A stretch of 64,000 nucleotides of DNA. Source: Thysanoteuthis rhombus (taxonomy: Eukaryota; Mollusca; Cephalopoda; Oegopsida; Thysanoteuthidae). The translations under genes and the position numbers were made by a program. This document shows positions 46,500 to 57,032 of this stretch, piece by piece. The DNA lies in NCBI GenBank assembly GCA_963457665.1, contig OY735203.1, forward strand, positions 27,592,796-27,656,795. The letters run 5' to 3'. The notes beneath the pieces are model-generated. The model was given only the letters and a program-made list of their open reading frames with translations, was not told the DNA's origin and ran no database searches. The stretch's first letter is position 1; every line of letters starts with the position of its first letter.

Positions 46500-48870
46500 C
46501 TAATTATAACCGTTTTTCTGACTTCAGCAGTGCTGTGGTTTGCAATATCTCATCAAATGTCTGGTGATCATTGTCAATGGCTGGGTAAGTTGTCTCAGAT
46601 CTTAAAGACCTCTTCTCAGTGTCCCCAAATATTGCAACAGCTTTGTGATTTGTATTGTCCAAAAGTTCGCCCATTTTTCTAACACTTCTAACTGTTAGGT
46701 CATTGATGACGACTAGAGGTTGTAAGTCCTATATTTCTAGTTACGTCCCCAGTATTCTTGCTGTCCTCAGTAGTGCTGATGTTGCACATCTCATTAGTCC
46801 ATAGGCTGAGTTTTGATACCTTTCCTGTATTTTACTCTTTTGTATTCACTCTGTGGTCCACAGGCACAACCATATCTATGATTCGGCAGGTTCTCTTTTC
46901 CGCAACTACCAGATCTGGTTTTCTTGCTTGGATGGTGTGGTCGATTTTAATTGAGAAATCCCAGAGGAGTAGATAGATTCTACATTCTAGGACGGTCCCT
47001 GGTTTTAGCTGGTACAATTGGTCGACATGACCGAATCCTAATTGTTTGCATAGTTCTTTCTCCACATAGGCGGCATTTGCTATTTTCTAGATTCTGTTAA
47101 TCTTCACCTCCGACATGGTTAGTCCTATTGTATTAGTTTTGAAGTGCCATGACAAGGGATTCTGTTCCTTCTTTCCAGGGGTCCTCTGCGTAGCCAAGTC
47201 CATGAGGTTTCGTTTGTGATATTTTCTATTTGTCTTTTGGATTTCCATGGAGTACTTTTTTTCCTCATTTTTCCTTTTCTTGTTTTCATCACAACGCTCC
47301 AACCGTTTTTCATAATATCTTTACAGCATGCTTGCGAATCTTTCCAGTCTCGTCTAGCTATTTGGATGTCTTCTATGCTGATGACTCATATGTTGTTTTC
47401 TTTTATTTTATTCATCCTTTCATTTTTTTTCTTTTCTTATAGAGTCACATTCGAATTATATCGATCTCATGTAGTTAATACTCTAATACTTTTGTTATTT
47501 GGTGAGTCTATTCCTACTGCCACGATAAACTCCCATCGATACGTTATTAATTGTGCGCGTTTTCTATTCCAAATTTCATAACAATGTCATCGCTGTATTC
47601 TATAAATTTGTTGAGCAATATTTTAAGTCTTTCCACGGTCTTTGAAAATAGTTTTAGTGTCATCCATGTACATGATGTGGTTGACTCTTCCTTTGTTTCA
47701 GAGAATCTTTATCATTTGCTGTTCTTCTGGAGTGTTTTAGTGATATCGATGTTAGTATAGACAGAGCGTTCCCTGAATTTTTTATATATATATATTCACC
47801 GCTGCTTTTTCATGCAGCTGTCAAATCTCCGTCCTGTATTTTCACTGATCTTGCATATCCAGAGGCATCCGAGTATCCAGCTATGCGGGATCATGTCGTA
47901 TATTATCGATCCATCCCGTTTCAATATTTTTATCCTCTTCCTTACTTCCTTCAGAATTATCCGGTCAATCTTGAGCTATGCCACTAGGTCTTTTGGTTCC
48001 TTTTCTTCATCCTTCTAGTCCTTTTGGTAAACTTTCTCTCTTGCACATGAAAATATATATTCTCTCTGCTATATGTCCAGTCAAAACCTTTCCCGTTAGT
48101 GGTAGACACATGATTGGTCAGTAGTTCCTTTTTTTTCGGTGTTCTTTTGGATGGGGCTTGTTCTATCTATGGTCATTCATTCTGTGACCTTGCCTTTACC
48201 TAGGAAAGTTTGCAGTAGATGAGCTTGTCATGTAGTGTGTTGAACCAATATTTGTGGATTCCTTTAGGTCTAAGTACTTTCCAGTATTTTTATTGTGGTG
48301 GTATTTGATTCTAGTCACCCCACTATGAGACGTTTTTGTTTTATTTTTATTTTTATACTATCCAACCATTCTGGTGATTCGTTGAGTCTCTTAAGTAGTT
48401 CCGGAAGTTCTTTGTGTCCGTGACACCTGGGTTCATGTTCTGTCTTCTTTCTACATTAAAGTCTTGGTAAAGTTGTGTTGTTTTGAGAGATGCAGTTCTG
48501 TGTATATTAGGTAATCCTTTGTCTATATTTTTTTTAGTCTTGCTCCTTTGGTTAGTTTTCTATGGTGTATTTATTTCGTTGTTGTGGTTCCCTTTTGGTG
48601 TCATCTTGTATGTATGCCATGGCCTGGCGAGTGGTTTATTCATATGCGCTGTGTTTATCAGTATATTCTTTAATAATCCTTCGTCTATATGTAGTTGAGA
48701 GATTTGTTTTTCTAATCTCAATTCCAAGACCGGTTTGTTCATCCTGTTTTTTTGGAGTTTTGTTCTTGTGTCGTTAAGATGACTTTTGCACTAGCGTAAA
48801 TGGGGTTGTTGAGCTTGGTTATGCTGTAAAATGCAACTGGCAATTTCTGGTTGAATCTTATACTCTTTGC
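46500..48870 (-). mobile_element. LINE with YMDD RT and C-terminal KPD-D (RLE-like), decayed
   Basis: A non-LTR retrotransposon unlike the RTE copies. On the minus strand, 5' to 3', it has a linker with LELRLEKQISQLHIDEGLL and ARPWHTYKMTPKGNHNNE (48740-48560). RT follows: a CLPLTGKVLTGHIAE segment near 48080 (usual RPITCLPLxxKxLT), motif A around 47900 with WID and, after a frame change, IYDMIPHSWILGC. Motif C is VNHIMYMDDTKTIFK, with codons for the YMDD at 47659-47670 intact. Downstream are SWTWLRRGPLERR (47200), WDFSIKIDHTIQARKPDLVV and CRIIDMVVPVDHRV (about 46990-46850), and a terminal ALLRTARILGT near 46765. The KPD, twelve residues, D pattern resembles the catalytic core of restriction-like endonucleases of R2/NeSL/HERO-type LINEs. 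Many stops and frame changes are present. 46500-46740 would be the 3' region. The 5' end is uncertain. Confidence 0.82.
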
Positions 48871-48874
48871 TCAT

Positions 48875-50385
48875 TCTTGTTTTTAAGGGATGCCAACCCC
48901 GCAAAAAAGTTTGGGTTTTTTTACTGGTGGGCTAGAATTGCTGTAAAAGTAAATGTATACTAAGTTAGGTCCTTAGTTTGTTTTTGGCAGCGTTCAAGTT
49001 TGCATTTCGAAAATTCAATTATTTAGTAGTCACGGCAGTACAAAAGGTGCGAGAAATAATTCGTTCATTGATCACCCCTTTTTTTTCTGATTGTTTGATT
49101 GATTACCCCCAAGACATAATGCTAACAAAAGACGATGATCACGTGGTAGTATTTTATTGAGTGATTAACCAGACCTGCAATATATATGATGACTATTAAT
49201 ATCCATGTTGATTGGGCTTCCAAGTTTGGCTCACTCAGAAATTGTAAGGAAAGCTCCTTGTTATGAATACTATCAAGCCTCTTTGGAATCTCACCCTTGA
49301 ACATTCATTGATTGGAATTCAGATAAATTTTTTTAACATCTATTCTTTTACGATAAAATGAAGACAGAAATGACAAGTTGGTACCATCTGGGATTGGAAC
49401 TCTTCCAATGATTCTGCTTTCACACATATTTCTAAACAGCTTTCTCGTCATAGCAAGAGATTGTGAGTAAAAAAATTCGATTTCTGATTGGTGAATCTGG
49501 ATGATATAACACTATGTGAGAATCAAAACTACTCCCCATTCATGTTTTGTGTACAGTATTACTTTTTATAATATTTTCACATAGTCTTTGTTAAAGATAA
49601 GACTAAAATGATTAAGTTATCATTTTCCATAAGTAATTACTTTGCATATCTGTTGTGATGACCCAAGTTTTGAAATCAGTTTTCATCTTTGTATGGCAAA
49701 ATGTCTGACAGCCCTTCTTTGCAAAATTCTCTTCAGGGAAAGTTTATTCAAAGCACCAAAACTGTCTTTCTGATATCAGATCGGGTCGGTTCCAGAATGT
49801 TGAATTTGATTGCAGATGTATTCTGTCTAGAAAGTTGGGAGAAATCAGTCTTCAGAAAACTGCAAACATTAACTGACCCAGGTTATTATCTATTTCTTAG
49901 TAATACTCTATGCAATCCTATTTGTTGCATTTACAGATGATACTCATATCAGTTTGCAGAAGTTTCAAAATAAGTTTTCTCTTGAAAGGTCAGTTGCAAC
50001 CCCAAGCCGTTAAGGAGTTTAGCATTAGTTTTTCTTCCACAAAATGCAGCCAGATATATTTGAAGTAGAATCAAACAGCAGATATAAGTCAGCCCTACAT
50101 TTGTCCACTAACAATTTCGGAAATTGTTCTGTGATGCGTGAGAAGAAAAGCTTAAGGTCAGAAGAAAGTGGGTGGAATAATCCATGAGCATCTCTTGAAT
50201 AAGTTTCTTTTGTAGATTGTCAAACGAAGCATAAACCAAAACCTGAGATCGGCTGGTCCGGGAAATTCTCCCTTTCTTTAGTATCTATCGACATCGTAAG
50301 AAAATAAATGCGATAGTATAGTCTACAACTTGGACATTAACGCATCAACTTTTGTTCAGACAAACCAATCCTTTTTCTCCAACTT
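48875..50385. other. Mostly unassigned; possible tRNA-like SINE near 49375-49450
   Basis: AT-rich. On the minus strand near 49400-49440 GAGTTCCAATCCCAGA resembles a tRNA B box, with AAGCTGTTTAGAAATATG about 45 bases upstream as a weak A box. This may be a SINE remnant. No gene was found. Confidence 0.35.
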
Positions 50386-50388
50386 GTT

Positions 50389-50532
50389 ATGTTAACCCAA
50401 CGTTTCGGCCATTTTATTTTGAGGCTTTTATCAGGTGTAATATGTAGTAATATGCAATCTCTTTCCTTACAGATATTACATATTACGCTTGAAGAAAACC
50501 GTAGAATGAATCGACCGAAGTGTTGAGTAACA
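50389..50532. repeat. Inverted repeat of the CTGANRA/CGAAAC-type element
   Basis: The left arm (minus strand) reads ATATTACACCTGATAAAAGC, then a spacer, then GGCCGAAACGTTGG. The right arm (plus strand, 50473-50532) reads ATATTACGCTTGAAGAAAAC, then GACCGAAGTGTTGAG. The two face outward from a centre containing TAATATGTAGTAATAT and ATATTACATATTA, which themselves pair. The whole is an imperfect ~54-bp inverted repeat with a ~30-base centre. The same element occurs singly at 40880-40935. Confidence 0.7.
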
Positions 50533-50534
50533 TC

Positions 50535-50800
50535 AAAGATGGAAAGAAAAGATCACTTTGTCCGACAAAAATTCGATGTGTAAATGTGATAATACATATT
50601 AAGGTATATATTAAAAAGCATGGTCAGGTTAAAAAGCAAAATGCGGGACAACCAGTGAAGATCAGACTCTCGAGAAAAGACTTTTCAATCTCTCTACTGC
50701 TAAGACCCTTCTTTTCGAATGTTATTATTATCATCCAGCACTTATAACTGTGATCAAATTTCAATTGAATCTATTGTAGTACAGCAGGTGTTCAGATTTT
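50535..50800. other. Short spacer, nothing recognised
   Basis: AT-rich link between the inverted repeat and the microsatellite. No feature was identified. Confidence 0.3.
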
Positions 50801-50805
50801 GTGCT

Positions 50806-50806
<1 letters not shown>

Positions 50807-50884
<78 letters not shown>

Positions 50885-50901
50885 ATATATATATATATAT
50901 A

Positions 50902-50960
<59 letters not shown>
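50807..50960. repeat. (TA)n microsatellite with periodic TGTGTGTA blocks
   Basis: TA runs are interrupted by ATGTGTGTGTA at about 50845 and 50902, with ATGTATATATGTATA between them. This indicates duplication of a ~57-bp block. Confidence 0.95.
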
Positions 50961-50963
<3 letters not shown>

Positions 50964-50979
50964 TTATATTACTTCAAAA

Positions 50980-51345
50980 CTCCGTTAAGAATTATCTCCC
51001 GTTATTACAATGTGACAGCATAAATAGAAGAATCAAATATACAAAATGGGGCTGTTTCAAGAATTGAACCTCCCACCAATAAAGAAGTCACTTCAACGTA
51101 ACATAACATACTATTGACTTGAACTGGCACTGATAATGCAAAGACCCAAATAACTGCTTCAACTCCAAATTTTCATATTGTTCATTTACGTTCTATATCT
51201 GCTCTATTCAAAATTTCATATCATCAAGAAATGGATATACAATGGATATATGTATATAATCTGTTATTTCACGGTGAATGCATCATTTAGGCCAGGCAGC
51301 GTAAATACAATAAGCAATTAAATGTCCGCCTTTGAAAGGGGCTTA
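50980..51345 (-). mobile_element. tRNA-related SINE, family B (one copy plus a fragment)
   Basis: Minus strand: a weak A-box region (complement of 51113-51140) and a B box GAGGTTCAATTCTTG (complement of about 51058-51072), then the body ACAGCCCCATTTTG. The body aligns with 59215-59320 and 59520-59640: GGCTGCTxCAAGAATTGA, AATAAGCAATTAAA and ATCTCCC blocks occur in the same order. A further fragment (51283-51325, CATTTAGGCCAGGCAGCG then AATAAGCAATTAAATG) repeats only the body. Neither is a functional tRNA. Confidence 0.65.
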
Positions 51346-51349
51346 AAAC

Positions 51350-52915
51350 ACTGAAATAGGATAATCCAGAAGCGTGAGAATCTTTGAGTAGTAAGTCAGA
51401 TAAAAGGATTTTAAGGACGTAGACAGGTAAATCTTAATGCATGATTTCATACACTTTTGATAATACCTAAATGAATATTTATTTAAGGACATCAATATCT
51501 TCCTTCCTGAATGATACATATGTATTGTCGTGATGGTCCTTACGAGTGAATTTGCATTCATATAAAATTCTCATGTTTTTCTTGTCCTATGTCCTGTACA
51601 TTGCATCTGTGGATAACATATTGATAGATCCCGATTCTGAAGTTCAATAATCCTACTACATAAAAAAAAGGACAGCTTTGCTCTCTTTCTCATTAAAATA
51701 TTCTTATTGTCGAATATATATCCTCTGTTACTCGTTCCTCCACCTCGTCTGTCTCTCCCCAAAAAGTAAAAAAAGATTATATTCAAATAACGACAAAAAG
51801 GGAGAAAACTAAACATGTTTAGCTTACATCTCCTAATTGTGATTTTTTTTTAATCCACACACACAGGAAACTACAAAATAATACTAACATGTTATTCAAA
51901 GATGCTATTATGGTAAATACGTGTATAACTTAAGACCAAGCTAAATGTACGTTTACATCAGATAAATCAATTTGCGTTGCTTATGGATCATTTTCAGAGG
52001 TGAATTTCTCATATTGTCAGCATTGTTTGTGGATAATTTTCTGAGCTGGACACTGCAAACTTTTTCTGTGCCTGAATTGGGTTATCTCTTAAGACATCAC
52101 GTCTCAAGAGTCAACCCAATTTTACACTTCACCTTGCTCTGATAACTGCTCTCTCATTACGATCTGTCGTCATCTTGTGTAAAAAAAAAACCTTCAGAGC
52201 CGTCTAATTTCGATTATTTTGCTCATTTATTGCACATTGTGATAGACCTTGAGTCCGAGTTCAATAATCCTACGTTCAAAAAAGTACAGTTCTAGTCTCT
52301 TATTCATACTGTGTAGGCTTAACACTCTTTTTAATAACATAGTCAGAAATGTGAACCCTGTATGTCACCCATGTGTTTAAAGCTGTGTTTTAGAAACTAG
52401 GCTCCGTCAAATGATACTCGGAGGTCTGCAGCAGTATTCCTTCTGAACCTGACATTGCGAATATTGTGGCTGAGAAATAAAATCATTCATCGCATAGCAG
52501 TCGAACACATAATTATTATACACAGATCTATACCATATATTAGAATTCAGATAAAAGTAATCTATATATAGAATACATAATATTTCTAAAGGTCAAAAAT
52601 TGTCTATTATTGTAGTTCGTTGATTTCAGTCTAAAATCAACTGCTTGAATATTTCCCTTGTAGAAATGGCCCTTGTGTTATCAAAGTTTTGGAATTACTG
52701 GTTTAAAATGTGGTTACAACAAAAATTTACAAAAATTAAAAATTTTGTTGAAACTAATAACTGCTCTACATGTTTACAAGATGACGACCTTACAATCATT
52801 AATAGTAATTCATTCATTCAAAATGATAATGAAATTATTCAAAATTTTAATTTCTAAGTGCACAATATATATAGATATATATATATAAATAGTAGAATAT
52901 TGATTTGCCACACAA
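51350..52915. other. No recognisable gene
   Basis: AT-rich. A phrase near 51630-51680 (AGTTCAATAATCCTAC) recurs at 52259-52274 with AAAAAAGTACAGTT-like or AAAAAAGGACAGCTT continuations and upstream ACATTGYGATAGA-like sequence. This indicates one more diverged repeat pair. The short frames at 52645-52888 are AT-driven. Confidence 0.4.
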
Positions 52916-52920
52916 ACTAG

Positions 52921-52979
52921 CTCATGTTTCTGCCCACTTCGGGCTTCCTGATGAGGCCCGGAGAGGGCAGAAACATGAG
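52921..52979. repeat. Near-perfect 27-bp-stem hairpin with 5-nt loop
   Basis: CTCATGTTTCTGCCC (52921-52935) is exactly complementary to GGGCAGAAACATGAG (52965-52979). After one A-A mismatch (52936/52964), CTTCGGGCTTC pairs with GAGGCCCGGAG, using two G-U pairs as RNA. The loop is CTGAT (52948-52952). So 26 of 27 positions pair. The strand also contains CTGATGA (52948-52954) and GAAAC (52970-52974), the two core boxes of a hammerhead ribozyme, but the stem II closing pair and stem I needed for that fold are poor. It sits immediately before the minisatellite at 52983-53194. Confidence 0.9.
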
Positions 52980-52982
52980 ATT

Positions 52983-53194
52983 AAAAGTTCTCGAAGTATC
53001 ATCATCAATATTCTCTATAGAAGTTTCAGCTGGTGGTACTTTTATTTTCGACGCATAAAGGTTCTCATGGTATCATCAAAACAGTTCTTTATAGAAGTGG
53101 TACTATAATTCTCGTTACATAAAAGTTTTCATAGTATCATCATCAATATTCTCTATGAAAATATCGATCAGTGGTACTTTTATTCTCGATGCAT
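52983..53194 (+). repeat. Minisatellite, three units of 74, 64 and 74 bp
   Basis: Units are 52983-53056, 53057-53120 and 53121-53194. Each starts AAAAGTTCTC or a variant, has GTATCATCATCAATATTCT in the first third, TATAGAAGT or TATGAAAAT in the middle, and GGTACTTTTATT then CGATGCAT near the end. Unit 2 lacks about ten bases around TTCAGCTGGT. Confidence 0.9.
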
Positions 53195-53199
53195 AGTTA

Positions 53200-53950
53200 G
53201 GTTGGCCAAGATTAGTAAAGCAGAGAGAGACAAGGGGTGCCTATTTTCTTTTGGCGGGGGAATCTCCAATTTTTTCCCGTATACTGTGCTGCATTGTGAT
53301 CTCTTCGTGTTAAGTTTTCTTGTGTACGCTGCATGATTCTTAGTTTGAGTGTCAATCATTTGGTGATCCATATTTCAGCTCTGTAAGTGACTATCGGAAG
53401 GATGTATTGTTTATGTACCCTCCTCTTTAGGACTTGAAGAATTTTCTTGTTCTTGACGTTTGAGCTTGTTCTACCAAACGCTTACCAATGTAGAGTAATC
53501 CATTGCTTGAATACTTCTGCTTAAATGGATTTAATGGAGATTCGATATAAATCAACTTCCTTCAGCGATGCATTTTCTATTCTGATCGTCGTGTCTTTGT
53601 TATCTACGTGTTTGTTGTATATGACATCTATTTTACTGAATTCAATGTGAAGGTCCACTTCTTTGCTTACTTCATTCACTTCATCCAGCATTTTAGGGGG
53701 TCATGAAGGTTCCCAGCAAAAAATGTGACGTCGTCAGCAAATCTGAGATTACTTATATATTCGCCCTCTTGGAGACAACACATTCTACAGCCAGTGGTAT
53801 TTTGTATTCAGCCTCTTTCTCGTTTAAATAATTCACTCAATATTGATGGTCAATGGTCGAGCAATTTCTTCTGAAGCCAGCCAGTTCACGCAGTTGGTTT
53901 TCATCAAGCGTTTCAAGGATTTGGTTGGTCATCATTTTGGGGAAGAAGTT

Positions 53951-53952
<2 letters not shown>
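53200..53952 (-). mobile_element. RTE-type LINE, 3' part of a twin-primed copy
   Basis: Minus strand in broken frames: MMTNQILETLDENQLRELAG (54000-53900 side, usual TLDENQPREQAGFR), CSTIDHQY, a compressed motif A zone (KEAEYKIPLAV-like near 53800), RISNLRFADDVTF-like codons (complement of 53720-53750, near FADD), EVDLHIEFSKID, and the C-terminal region (complement of 53330-53560) to about 53270. RT sequence between motif A and motif C is deleted. A plus-strand piece of the same element (54026-54240) lies beyond the (TA)n(GA)n tract. Confidence 0.82.
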
Positions 53953-53954
<2 letters not shown>

Positions 53955-54014
<60 letters not shown>

Positions 54015-54017
54015 AAG
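53955..54017. repeat. (TA)n(GA)n compound microsatellite at LINE inversion joint
   Basis: About 17 TA units then about 15 GA/AAGA-type units between the two oppositely oriented RTE pieces. Confidence 0.95.
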
Positions 54018-54025
54018 AGAGGGAT

Positions 54026-54240
54026 GGGGCCAGATTGTCGAACGCTCTGAAGAATTTTGCAAGAACCTTCATTCCTCCACACTAGGGACACAAAAAATGA
54101 ACAGGATATACACGATACAATGACCAGATAAAATCACCATCGGCCTACACAAAAAAAACTGGTGAAATCATCTCTAGGAAACAAGCCTTTCTTTTCAACG
54201 TACGCTTAGAACTGATCAAAGTCCCTGAAAACACTGTAAT
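54026..54240 (+). mobile_element. RTE-type LINE, inverted 5' piece
   Basis: The plus strand reads, with frame changes, like QIVERSEEFCKNLHSS, then an APGPDKITIGLHKKTGE-like block and SRKQAFLFNVRLELIKVPEN. In the copy at 27290-30319 the same order occupies about 28710-28995, immediately 5' of the part found on the minus strand at 53200-53952. Two stops or frame breaks are visible. Confidence 0.78.
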
Positions 54241-54242
54241 CA

Positions 54243-54265
54243 TATATATATATATATATATATGA

Positions 54266-54293
<28 letters not shown>
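54243..54293. repeat. (TA)n(TG)n microsatellite
   Basis: About 11 TA units followed by GAG and about 14 TG units at the outer end of the RTE inversion. Confidence 0.95.
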
Positions 54294-54296
<3 letters not shown>

Positions 54297-54299
54297 CCT

Positions 54300-55260
54300 G
54301 ACAAATTTGTCATGCCTCCGTGATTTCTTAAGTGAGTTCTAATGAAAATCAAGTGATCTTATATCTGGCCTGTTTTCGTACATTACATTTTCCTACGTCC
54401 TCTTAACAATTATCCAAGTTCCAAAGAATACAGCAAAAAGTTCTATCTATGTCTTGAGGATGAACTTAACAAGATTGATTTTCCCAGCGAAAAACCTTCT
54501 GAACAAAAAAAAATGTTAGTAGCTAAACGCAATTTCAAAAGGATTATTTGAATCAAAATATGTACATAGTAACACTTCAAACATCAATGATTAAAAAAAC
54601 AAACAAAACTGTGTATTCCTAATTTACATGAATTTAAGATTCTATATTCTATTTATTAAGAATATTTGGAAATATTCAACCTCAGAGCGATAAATAAATA
54701 GAGCTTAGAAATATCAGATATCCCCAGTAAAAATTGGGATATAAAAAAATTAATTTCAAATCGAAAATGTAGAATGTATCATATTTATTTAATTCAAATG
54801 CAGAACGCCGGAAAAAATAAAGTACAAAAATGAGGTAATATGCATATTGATTTTTATAGGAACTCACTTGCGGAGAGGTGTGAAACAATTTTGTATCGAG
54901 AATTCAATAAGTATTTATAAGACTCTATTTTATTAGAAATATTGAACACTTTTATAAACAGAAATTTCGTATCATTATGATCATATTGTAATGATGAAAA
55001 AATTTTTTAAATATTGAAACAAAATTGAATTTAAAAATGTTCGGAAATCAGAAATCTAAATTCTATCAGTTTTGATGCTGTAAAAAGATGATTTAATAGA
55101 CTGTGATATACATCGGATATTTTTGCACTTATTGTATGTAAATAAATACTGAGCTTGGTTTTATTCTGCTGCATGTCCCAATTGTAGTGAATGCGCCTTG
55201 GCAGGTATCGAACACATTAAAAATGATTGTGTATACTAACATGTAGAAGATGACGACACA
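54300..55260. other. No recognisable gene
   Basis: AT-rich sequence with no identified repeat or frame of interest. Confidence 0.4.
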
Positions 55261-55264
55261 CGAA

Positions 55265-55267
<3 letters not shown>

Positions 55268-55352
<85 letters not shown>

Positions 55353-55440
55353 CAGACAGACAGACAGAGACAGATAGACAGACGGACAGACAGACAGAGA
55401 CAGAGACAAAGACAGAGACAAACAGACTGACAGACAGAGG
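55268..55440. repeat. (TA)n(GA)n(CAGA)n compound microsatellite
   Basis: About 21 TA units, about 18 GA units, then CAGACAGA-type and GACAGAGA-type units to 55440. It is strand-asymmetric (purine-rich plus strand). Long frames here are repeat translations. Confidence 0.95.
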
Positions 55441-55669
55441 AGATAGAGAGAACGATTGCAAGATATCGATAGATAGAGAGAGAGGGAAAAAAAGTTATCC
55501 CTTGCCAACAAGGGTTCGGAGTGCTATGGGTGAGTGCAAATACGCTACGTCTTTTTGATCCCCCTCCCCTCCCAAAAAAACGTTAAATCTCGTATCATAA
55601 ACTCGTTGATAAACAGACACTTTACCATTAACAGATAAATGAATGTACAGATAAATGAATGCAGTAAAG

Positions 55670-56874
55670 CAGAGGTCTCCAAGCCTGTGCACACTGGTGG
55701 CATAGCGCCCACCGACATTTTTGCGTGTGTCCGTCACAGAATGACTACCATTATTATTATTATTCAATACAAGCATTGGTGATTTTTGTTTTTGTTTTTG
55801 TTTTTGTTTTTGTTTTTGTTTTTTTAATAATATGCTCAAATATTTTATCTATTGGCGCACAACTATTCCAATCCAGTGTCCACTAACCATCTTTTTTGGA
55901 TCATGGTACGATTGTCTGATTAAAAACTGGCTGTTACGCATCATCTACGGATTATAACTCAACCATTAAACATCTACACAGGCTTCGTTAACATACTTGC
56001 CGGATATTGTTACCTTGCGAAAAAATACGCCCAAATTGAGTAGAATTTTATTTCATTTTATTGGTAAATATGAAAGGCCAGAGGTCAACTCTGTTTATTT
56101 TTGTTTATTTTTTTTTTTTTTTGGAGGGGAGGGGGTCAATAGAAAGTGTCATTCCCGACATGATTCAGATTAAATCCTCATCAAGTTTTTTACGTGTTTA
56201 TTTCTGTTGTGCGTTCGACGATTGGAATTTTAATCTATTTTAAATTTATGCTTCAGACCACCTTTTTTTCATTATCCGCCCTTTGTCAATATACTATCAA
56301 TACCCATTATTGATATTTTGCCGGGGAAATTAGAGGAAAAAAAAAACAGAAACACTGAATTGAAACAACCCGATTCTACGTTATCATTATTGAAAATTTG
56401 TTTGTTTGTTTCGACATATACTTGGACTTCTAAGCAAAAGCAAGAAAAAACTAAAGAACTTTTTTTTTTTTAATCATGCCCGGCTCTCTACCAAAAAACA
56501 GCAACATTTGGTTTTGTTTCACTCGGAGATTTGATTTTAATTTTTGTTTTGGGTTTATCACTCTATTCTTTTTTTTTTAGTTTATTTGGATTAGATTTTT
56601 TGTATGTATTTTTTTTTTACAAAAGGGCCCCTTATGATATTGTCCACTGTGTGCAATGGAAAACCAATCATTAAATCTGCTGTTATTTTTTTTTCATAAT
56701 AATGTAAACAATTTGCAAAACCTTGATGTTTCGCTGTAATCTTTTGTGAATTAACAGAAATTACATACTATGTATGTTTTTTTTAATATCAAATTTGACT
56801 TAAAAAGCAAATGGCGTCTACTGCAGTACTATTAGTCATGGAAGTGCTCTACGACGAAAAAGGTTGGGCCGCTG
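55670..56874. mobile_element. hAT-like non-autonomous DNA transposon, 1205 bp
   Basis: The left end is CAGAGGTCTCCAAGCCTG; the right end, read inward on the other strand, is CAGCGGCCCAACCTTTTT. Both fit the CAGxGG-type termini of hAT elements. The element is bounded by a perfect 8-bp direct repeat, CAGTAAAG, at 55662-55669 and 56875-56882, the size hAT transposases produce. The interior is T-rich, with (TTA)n at 55749-55764 and (TTTTTG)n at 55782-55827, and shows no transposase reading frame. It would therefore have been moved by an enzyme supplied elsewhere. The perfect duplication suggests it is younger than the LINE copies around it, although the right terminus has lost about two bases relative to the left. 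Confidence 0.85.
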
Positions 56875-57032
56875 CAGTAAAGCTTACAGTAAAAAATACA
56901 ATTATTTAACAAAATACACGAATTTCATAAAACTATATTACAGTGAATTGAAAACAAATTGTACTTTCTGAAATAATGATCGACTCACCTTATGTCTATG
57001 TGAGAATAAACAAAGTGCATTATCTACTAACA

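Noticed and set aside
52921-52979. A confident hammerhead ribozyme call
   Set aside because: Both core boxes exist, but the closing pair of stem II is A-G and stem I next to the cleavage site does not pair well, so only a hairpin can be claimed.
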